Source of the DNA: Sva-07 sp964592115
GTDB taxonomy: Bacteria > Actinomycetota > Acidimicrobiia > Acidimicrobiales > Ilumatobacteraceae
DNA: 18,071 nt
Direction of reading: 5' to 3'
Assembly: GCA_964592115.1 (NCBI GenBank)
Contig: CAZQCP010000054.1
Location: 1 to 18,071, forward strand
In this document: positions 13,673-18,071 of the stretch, piece after piece
How the letters are laid out: each line of letters opens with the position of its first letter
Numbering within the stretch: position 1 is the first letter of the stretch
Notes under the pieces: generated by a model
Told to the model about the DNA's origin: nothing
The model's input: the letters and a program-made list of their open reading frames with translations, nothing else
The model's database searches: none
Program-made: the position numbers and the translations under genes

Positions 13673-15874
13673 ATGTCGACCGATACGCCCGCGACGGGGC
13701 CGCGGCCGGCCGAGCATCACCCGGTGATCGACGACGTGCCCGAAGGTCCCGGCGAGGCAGTCGAGGAACGACAGGGACGAACGCTCGCTCGCCGGGCGTT
13801 CGCCATTGCCGGCGTGAGCGCACTCGCCGTCGCCCAGCCGTTGCTGGACCTGTTCGGCAACAACCCCGAGTTCTTCGTCGCCGGGAACTACTCGACGGCC
13901 CAAATCGTGTGGTTCGCGCTGTTGATCGTCGCGGTGCCACCCCTCGTCGGCATCGCGCTCACCGCGGTGGCGATGCTCATCGATCGGCGTGCCGGGACGG
14001 TCGTGTTCGCGACGGTGATCGCCGTGTTCGGGGCAGCGTTCGTCCTCGCCCTCCTTCGCTCGGCGGGGACCGACTCTGCCGCCGTCGTCTTCCTACTTGC
14101 GCTGGCCGGCGGCACACTCGTGGCTTGGCTCGTCGTTCGCACCACGGGCGGCAAGCTGCTCGCGTCGTACCTGTCGGCGGCGAACGTGGCGTTCTTGTTC
14201 CTGTTCTTGTTCGCCAGCCCGACCGCCGATCTCGTGAGCGGCGCCAGCTCGGGGGCGGTCGGCACGGTGGCGATGCCGGATCTGGGCGGCCCGGTGGTGG
14301 TGATCATCCTCGATGAGTTCCCAGCGGCGTCGATCATCACCCCGGACGGAGACATCAACGAGGAGCGCTACCCGGGCTTCGCCGAGCTGGCACGAGTGAG
14401 CACGTGGTTCCGTAACGCGTCGAGCCAGTACAACCTGACTCATCAGGCGGTGCCGTCGATCCTCGACGGACGGTTGGGCGAGGAGGGATCGCTGCCGATC
14501 TACGCCGACCATCCGCGCAACCTGTTCACCCTGTTCGGCGGATCGGTGCCTGTGCACCGATACGAGTCGGTCACCGACATGTGCCCCACCTCGATCTGCG
14601 ATCCGCAGCCGACCCAGCCACTCAGCCAGGCGATCGAAGACGCGACGATCGTCTACGGCCACCGCCTCCTCCCGGCGGCATTGCGCGACCGGCTCCCGGC
14701 CATCGACAACTCGTGGGGTGGCTACGGAGCCCAAGACGACGCGGGTGGCGTGACGGGCGGGACCGCCGACGCCGCGAGCGAGCCCGCCTCGTCGGGCTCG
14801 GAAACGCCGAGCCTGATCACCGAGGCCTACTCGAAGTGGCAGGGGCTCGATGCCGACGAACGCAGCCCACTCGGCCAGGCTGCGATATTGCGGTCGAGCA
14901 TCGACGAGATCACGGCCGAGCCGGCGCTGCACTTCGTGCACGTCGCGCTCCCCCATCGTCCGTGGATCTTGTCACGCACCGGCGTCAGCACGTCGTGGGC
15001 CCCCGAGTTGGTGCTCGACGAGGCCGACCCGGCCTACGCCTTCGAGAACCGGATGGAGTTCCAGTTCAGCGCGATGCAGATCGGAGCGGCGGACTCCCTG
15101 GTCGCCGAGCTGCTCGACCAGCTGCGAGCCCTGCCCAACTGGGACGACACGCTGTTGGTGGTCACGTCCGACCACGGCACCAACCTCACCCCGCCGGACC
15201 TGGGGCGAATGCACCTCACCGACGAAAACATCGACGAGGCGATGCGCGTCCCGCTGTTCGTCAAGGCCCCCGGCCAGGCGCTCGGCGGCATCGACGACCG
15301 CGTTGTACTGAACATCGATGTGCTTCCCTCGATCGTCGACCTCGTGGACGCGGAGGTGGACTGGGAGTTCGACGGTCATTCGCTCTACGACGGCAGCGAG
15401 CCCACGCTCGACCCGCGTGTGTCTCCCGACGTCCAGGCGCTGTTCGACATCGCCGCCCGCCGCGAGGCGGCGTTCCCGCACGGCGCCGATTGGATCGGGC
15501 TGGCCGCGGTCGGCGACAACGGCGATCTCATCGGTCGGCGAGTTGCTGGCGACGGGCTCGACGTCGGCGACGCGAGCGCGTTCACGATCTCGATCGATCA
15601 GGCCGACCAGTTCGCGTCGCTGCCTACCGAGGCCGGGCAGATGCCGTTCGGGATGGCGGGCACGGTGCGCGGCGACGACGACCCGCCCGAGCTGGTGGTG
15701 GCGGTGAACGGTCGGCTCGCAGGGGTGCTCGGTGGCTACCGCCCCGTCCGTGGAGGGTGGTCGTTCATGGGGTATGTCGCCGACGTCTTCGATCGTGGGG
15801 CCAACGAGGTCGTCGTGTACGAGGTGGAACGCGTCGGCGGCGTAGTGACACTGCACCCGGTCGGGCAGACATAA
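13673..15874 (+). CDS. Membrane-anchored sulfatase-like hydrolase/transferase
   Basis: 733-aa alkaline-phosphatase-superfamily enzyme. A disordered N-terminus (1-38) is followed by about five hydrophobic segments (~40-60, 77-103, 108-128, 136-155, 163-182) and then an extracellular catalytic domain. Metal-site motifs visible: D214-E215 (VVIILDEFP), a putative nucleophile T256 in NLTHQAVPSILDG, HRPW near residue 430, and D500-H501 in VTSDHGTNL. A Thr/Ser nucleophile instead of Cys in a CxPxR motif points away from true sulfatases and toward phosphoglycerol- or phosphoethanolamine-transferase-like chemistry. The last ~150 residues form an extra domain without recognised motifs. It is convergent with the methyltransferase gene (23 bp between the stops). 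The family is sure; the substrate is unknown, and a cell-envelope glycan or lipid is an inference. Confidence 0.85.
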   Translation: MSTDTPATGPRPAEHHPVIDDVPEGPGEAVEERQGRTLARRAFAIAGVSALAVAQPLLDLFGNNPEFFVAGNYSTAQIVWFALLIVAVPPLVGIALTAVAMLIDRRAGTVVFATVIAVFGAAFVLALLRSAGTDSAAVVFLLALAGGTLVAWLVVRTTGGKLLASYLSAANVAFLFLFLFASPTADLVSGASSGAVGTVAMPDLGGPVVVIILDEFPAASIITPDGDINEERYPGFAELARVSTWFRNASSQYNLTHQAVPSILDGRLGEEGSLPIYADHPRNLFTLFGGSVPVHRYESVTDMCPTSICDPQPTQPLSQAIEDATIVYGHRLLPAALRDRLPAIDNSWGGYGAQDDAGGVTGGTADAASEPASSGSETPSLITEAYSKWQGLDADERSPLGQAAILRSSIDEITAEPALHFVHVALPHRPWILSRTGVSTSWAPELVLDEADPAYAFENRMEFQFSAMQIGAADSLVAELLDQLRALPNWDDTLLVVTSDHGTNLTPPDLGRMHLTDENIDEAMRVPLFVKAPGQALGGIDDRVVLNIDVLPSIVDLVDAEVDWEFDGHSLYDGSEPTLDPRVSPDVQALFDIAARREAAFPHGADWIGLAAVGDNGDLIGRRVAGDGLDVGDASAFTISIDQADQFASLPTEAGQMPFGMAGTVRGDDDPPELVVAVNGRLAGVLGGYRPVRGGWSFMGYVADVFDRGANEVVVYEVERVGGVVTLHPVGQT

Positions 15875-15897
15875 GCCCGTGTCGATCAGATGGTGGG

Positions 15898-17298
15898 TCA
15901 GGTGGTCGGTCGAGCGAAGTAGAGCGTGCGCGTGCCGCTCGGCAGCGATTCGGTGCGCTCGATGGAGAAGCGGCGCCCCAGCGTGGCCTCCCAGTTGCTG
16001 ACATCGTAGGAGTCGAACAGGCCGGTCCGCTTGCGGGCGAGCAGGCGCGACGCCATCGGGTCATCGCGGTGCGGAAACTCGACCACGAGCGGTGCGCCGA
16101 GGTCGGCGAAGAGGTCGACGATCTCGTCGAGCGGGACGTTGTTCGTGAGCGCGAGGTGGTGCACGACGGCGAGCGCGAGGGTCAGCTGCGGGCGCATGCG
16201 GGAGATCCATGCCGGCCGCTCCCTCGACCGCCAGCCGAGCGCCGGCGGCGGATCGGCAAGGTCGACGACGAGTGGCAAGATGCGCGTCTCGCCTGCGGCC
16301 CGCAGATCACGATAGAGCCGGTCGACCACCACGTGGTCGGAGTCGACGGCGACCGCCGCGGTCGCACCAGCGTCGACCGCCACCCGCGAGAACCGCCCGT
16401 CGTTGGCGCCGAGGTCGAGCACCGGGGCGGGCGTTCCGAGCGCACGGACTGCTTCGGCCACGAAGTGCTCCTTGGCGACGAGGTCCCGGTCGGTGTAGTG
16501 GGCGCGATCGCCGTAGTCCGACCAGGTCGAGCGTTGTTCCTTCCACTCCAGCGACTCGATCGCCTTGCGCAGGTTGCCCAGCTGCGCGTCGATCAGCTTG
16601 GGGCCGAACCCGGCGCGCTTGAGCTCGGCGCGCACGTCGCGCTCGCGATCGGCATCGGCGTAGCGCCGCTCGGCACGGGCGTGCAGACGAACGTGGGTGA
16701 ACACGCCTTTCTGCAGGCGTCCCCGCCCACCGAGCAGTGCCTTCGCCACAGCCGGCGGGATGCCGTCGATCCGGCCCCGCAGCAGCGGCTGGAACGGTAC
16801 GTCGCACACCGCCTGCACGAGCAGCGGGTTGAGGTAGTGCTCACAGAATTGGCGGTAACCCGCCCACGGTTCACCGGCGCGCAGCCGCTCGAACGACCCC
16901 ACATCGATGAACACGGGCCGGGCGCCGACGAACTGGACGTTGAACGCCGACGCATCTTTGACCATCACGCGGTCGGCCAGCGCCTGCCGCGACAGGTCGA
17001 GTTGAAGACGAGCCGCGTCGCGCAGCATCTCGAACGACCACTCGTAGGGATACGACAGCGTGGCGATGCGGTCGTGACGCAGCACCGCCTCCCAGTCGCC
17101 CGGAACCGGCGCGTCGTCGACGCGCTCGGTGCCGACGATGTCGCCCCGCTCGATCGCCGCGGCGTAGAAGCTCGTTGCCGCGAGCGCCTCGAAGTCGGCG
17201 AGTGCGGTAGCCGTCAGACCGCGCCACACCGCGTCAGATCCGACGTACACCCGCGCCACCGGGTCGCGAAAGGACCCGGGATCTGCAGTTGGCGCCAT
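15898..17298 (-). CDS. NoeA-like class I SAM-dependent methyltransferase with kinase-like N-terminal half
   Basis: 466-aa protein. The C-terminal half (~285-440) is a Rossmann methyltransferase: motif I VLDLGANDGRFS (293-304), motif II VAVDSD (316-321), then LTLALAVVHHLAL. The N-terminal ~270 residues belong to the arrangement I recall for NoeA-like proteins, with YPYEWSFEMLRDAA (83-96), KDASAFNVQF (114-123), ARPVFIDVGSFE (126-137) and WAGYRQFCEHYLNP. The D115-x4-N120...ID132 pattern looks like the catalytic and metal loops of kinase folds, lacking the usual H before D. ATG 17298 was chosen since homology begins right there (FRDPVARVYV); the longer frame upstream is a shadow of the 60-aa gene. 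It lies 31 bp behind that gene. A surface-sugar methylation role is inferred from NoeA. Confidence 0.84.
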   Translation of the reverse strand: MAPTADPGSFRDPVARVYVGSDAVWRGLTATALADFEALAATSFYAAAIERGDIVGTERVDDAPVPGDWEAVLRHDRIATLSYPYEWSFEMLRDAARLQLDLSRQALADRVMVKDASAFNVQFVGARPVFIDVGSFERLRAGEPWAGYRQFCEHYLNPLLVQAVCDVPFQPLLRGRIDGIPPAVAKALLGGRGRLQKGVFTHVRLHARAERRYADADRERDVRAELKRAGFGPKLIDAQLGNLRKAIESLEWKEQRSTWSDYGDRAHYTDRDLVAKEHFVAEAVRALGTPAPVLDLGANDGRFSRVAVDAGATAAVAVDSDHVVVDRLYRDLRAAGETRILPLVVDLADPPPALGWRSRERPAWISRMRPQLTLALAVVHHLALTNNVPLDEIVDLFADLGAPLVVEFPHRDDPMASRLLARKRTGLFDSYDVSNWEATLGRRFSIERTESLPSGTRTLYFARPTT

Positions 17299-17329
17299 GG
17301 GGCTGGGACGGTCGGAGCCGGCGTGTGCG

Positions 17330-17512
17330 TCAGTCCTCGGCGTCACCGAGCAGCCCAGCGCGCGCCTCGTCGGCTTGGAGCCGGTGCTTCTTCGAGAAGA
17401 GCCCCAAGAAACGGTGGCTGTACATCCTGAGCAAGACGCCGAAGCCGGCGATGCCACCGGCGAAGGCGGCGGCGATCATGCCGCCCGTGCCAGGATCGAG
17501 ATAGCTGAGCAT
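17330..17512 (-). CDS. Small single-span membrane protein (60 aa)
   Basis: A 60-residue protein opening with MLSYLDPGTGGMI, then a hydrophobic helix (~10-29), a basic segment RMYSHRFLGLFSKKHR and an acidic end. Short proteins starting YLDPGTGS/G followed by one helix are, from memory, frequent neighbours of NoeA-like methyltransferases and phosphodiesterase/sulfatase-type membrane enzymes, as here. ATG 17512 has TACCAT exactly 6 nt upstream and no Shine-Dalgarno, so translation is probably leaderless. It is the first gene of a two-gene operon with the methyltransferase. Function unknown; an anchor or scaffold for the surface-glycan enzymes is conceivable. Confidence 0.8.
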   Translation of the reverse strand: MLSYLDPGTGGMIAAAFAGGIAGFGVLLRMYSHRFLGLFSKKHRLQADEARAGLLGDAED

Positions 17513-17518
17513 GCCCGG

Positions 17519-17524
17519 ATGGTA
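17519..17524 (-). promoter_or_regulatory. -10 box of the 60-aa protein/methyltransferase operon, leaderless geometry
   Basis: TACCAT on the minus strand with a 6-nt spacer to ATG 17512, the same TANNNT-N6-start layout as hisC and the 67-aa gene. Confidence 0.55.
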
Positions 17525-17576
17525 GCGGTTCGTTCACCGACAGTTCAGGGCGCGTACACCACACGTTCCCGATCGC

Positions 17577-17611
17577 GAATCCGCCGAGCGCACCGAGACG
17601 TCGCCGGATTC
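17577..17611 (-). terminator. Probable terminator behind the toxin-antitoxin pair
   Basis: GAATCCG and CGGATTC pair perfectly (7 bp), then a G-G mismatch, then CGA/TCG, with a 13-nt loop. It starts 12 nt after the toxin stop on the minus strand. No U tract. It would separate the toxin-antitoxin transcript from the 60-aa gene promoter at 17524. Confidence 0.45.
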
Positions 17612-17623
17612 CTCACTGAGCGT

Positions 17624-17937
17624 CTACCAGTCGAGTTCGGTGTCGCGATCGAGTTGAACGAACTCGATCGCGCCGTCTGCTGCGAGCTGACCAATCACGG
17701 AGAACCCCGCCAGAAGCGTTCCGGACATCACCAGGATCCGGTAGTCGTCACGCTCGGCGATCAGCCGCGGCAAGTCATCGAACTCCACTGCGAAGCGATC
17801 GACGATCCGATCAGCTCGAACACCTGGAAATCCTTCGTCGAAGGTTCGCCATTCGGTCCGCGCTCAGCTCGCAGCTGGCGGTCGAGGTCCTCGAAGAACC
17901 TCGGCGTCGCACGAACGACGCGTCGCGGCGAACTCAC
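17624..17937 (-). pseudogene. RelE/ParE-like toxin gene with a one-base frameshift
   Basis: GTG 17937 opens a frame reading PRRVVRATPRFFEDLDRQLR, then ERGPNGEPSTKDFQVFELIG, and hits TGA at 17761 after 58 aa. The reading continues without a gap in another frame as IVDRFAVEFDDLPRLIAERD, then DYRILVMSGTLLAGFSVIGQ and LAADGAIEFVQLD, ending with TAG at 17624. Joined, the two parts give about 104 aa with a RelE/ParE-like plan: N-terminal helices, DF..., then the β strands YRILVMSG, FSVIGQ and IEFVQLD. Total length 314 is one base short of a whole number of codons, so one base is missing near 17800-17812, in gatcggatcg. Its GTGA overlaps the antitoxin stop by 4 bp, typical of such pairs. Codon use is less G/C-biased than in the neighbours, suggesting transfer. 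A sequencing error could also explain it. Confidence 0.65.
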
Positions 17938-18071
17938 TTCTGGTTGGGAGCCGACTCGGTCTGTTCGATGTGCTGCTCGAGGCGAAGGCGCACCCGCTCG
18001 AGGAACTCGGCAGGGCCCTGGTCCAGATCGGTGACGACACTTGCGTCGAAGAGCGCTTGCTGCTCGGCCGG
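17934..18071 (-). CDS. Antitoxin-like protein (partial, N-terminus outside window)
   Basis: The last 45 codons of a gene entering from the right edge: PAEQQALFDASVVTDLDQGP, then AEFLERVRLRLEQHIEQTE. This helical, charged tail without a DNA-binding motif would suit the toxin-binding end of an antitoxin. The GTGA overlap with the following toxin-like frame supports that reading. The N-terminal domain, which would show the class (HTH or ribbon-helix-helix), is not in the window, so the family stays open. Confidence 0.6.
   Translation of the reverse strand, partial: PAEQQALFDASVVTDLDQGPAEFLERVRLRLEQHIEQTESAPNQK

Noticed and set aside
14581..17430. 949-aa plus-strand open frame across the sulfatase and methyltransferase genes
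   Set aside because: Arg/His/Gly-rich composition with no motif; it crosses two genes with clear domains on both strands and is a GC-rich shadow frame.
1..18071. tRNA, rRNA, CRISPR arrays, insertion sequences
   Set aside because: No cloverleaf, regularly spaced repeats, transposase motif or terminal inverted repeats were seen on either strand.

Overview
The window is GC-rich, densely coded chromosomal DNA with a strong G/C bias at third codon positions. It looks actinobacterial: it carries a mycothiol synthase (MshD), a DUF3499-like protein, a PF04020-type small membrane protein, and many starts with no Shine-Dalgarno but a TANNNT box 6-10 nt upstream, as expected for leaderless or near-leaderless mRNAs. 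An Acidimicrobiia-like lineage is my guess and is not proven by this sequence. I see no phage, insertion sequence, CRISPR array, rRNA or tRNA.

Layout. (1) 1-4729, minus strand: a histidine operon in the order hisC-hisB-hisH-hisA-hisF, mostly joined by 4-bp ATGA/GTGA overlaps, followed 39 bp later by an aldo/keto reductase cut by the window edge. (2) 4730-5188: a compact control region. hisC and a 67-aa protein diverge from two -10 boxes only 26 bp apart. Behind the small gene, the minus strand carries what looks like a complete unannotated small RNA: TATAGT box, three hairpins with C-rich loops, and a terminator with a U tract. (3) 5189-9059, plus strand: mshD, an M3 oligoendopeptidase overlapping it by 4 bp, and rlmN. 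(4) 9047-13057, minus strand: a DUF3499-like protein, an SRPBCC protein, a secreted coiled-coil M23 peptidase, a phosphotransferase and DUF6285. (5) 13223-15874, plus strand: a four-helix membrane protein, a strong hairpin terminator and a membrane-anchored sulfatase-like enzyme. (6) 15898-17512, minus strand: a 60-aa membrane protein and a NoeA-like methyltransferase converging on the sulfatase gene. (7) 17577-18071, minus strand: the end of an antitoxin-like gene, a RelE/ParE-like toxin gene with a one-base frameshift, and a probable terminator.

How the parts work together. HisH and HisF form imidazole glycerol phosphate synthase; HisA supplies its substrate; HisB and HisC take its product onward. 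hisD, hisG, hisE and hisI are not in the window. MshD completes mycothiol synthesis, but its coupling to a peptidase and an rRNA methylase suggests an operon of convenience. The sulfatase-like enzyme, 60-aa protein and methyltransferase could form a cell-surface glycan module. The strongest candidates for something undescribed are the C-rich-loop RNA at 5012-5112 and the methyltransferase, whose N-terminal half has a kinase-like D-x4-N...ID signature.
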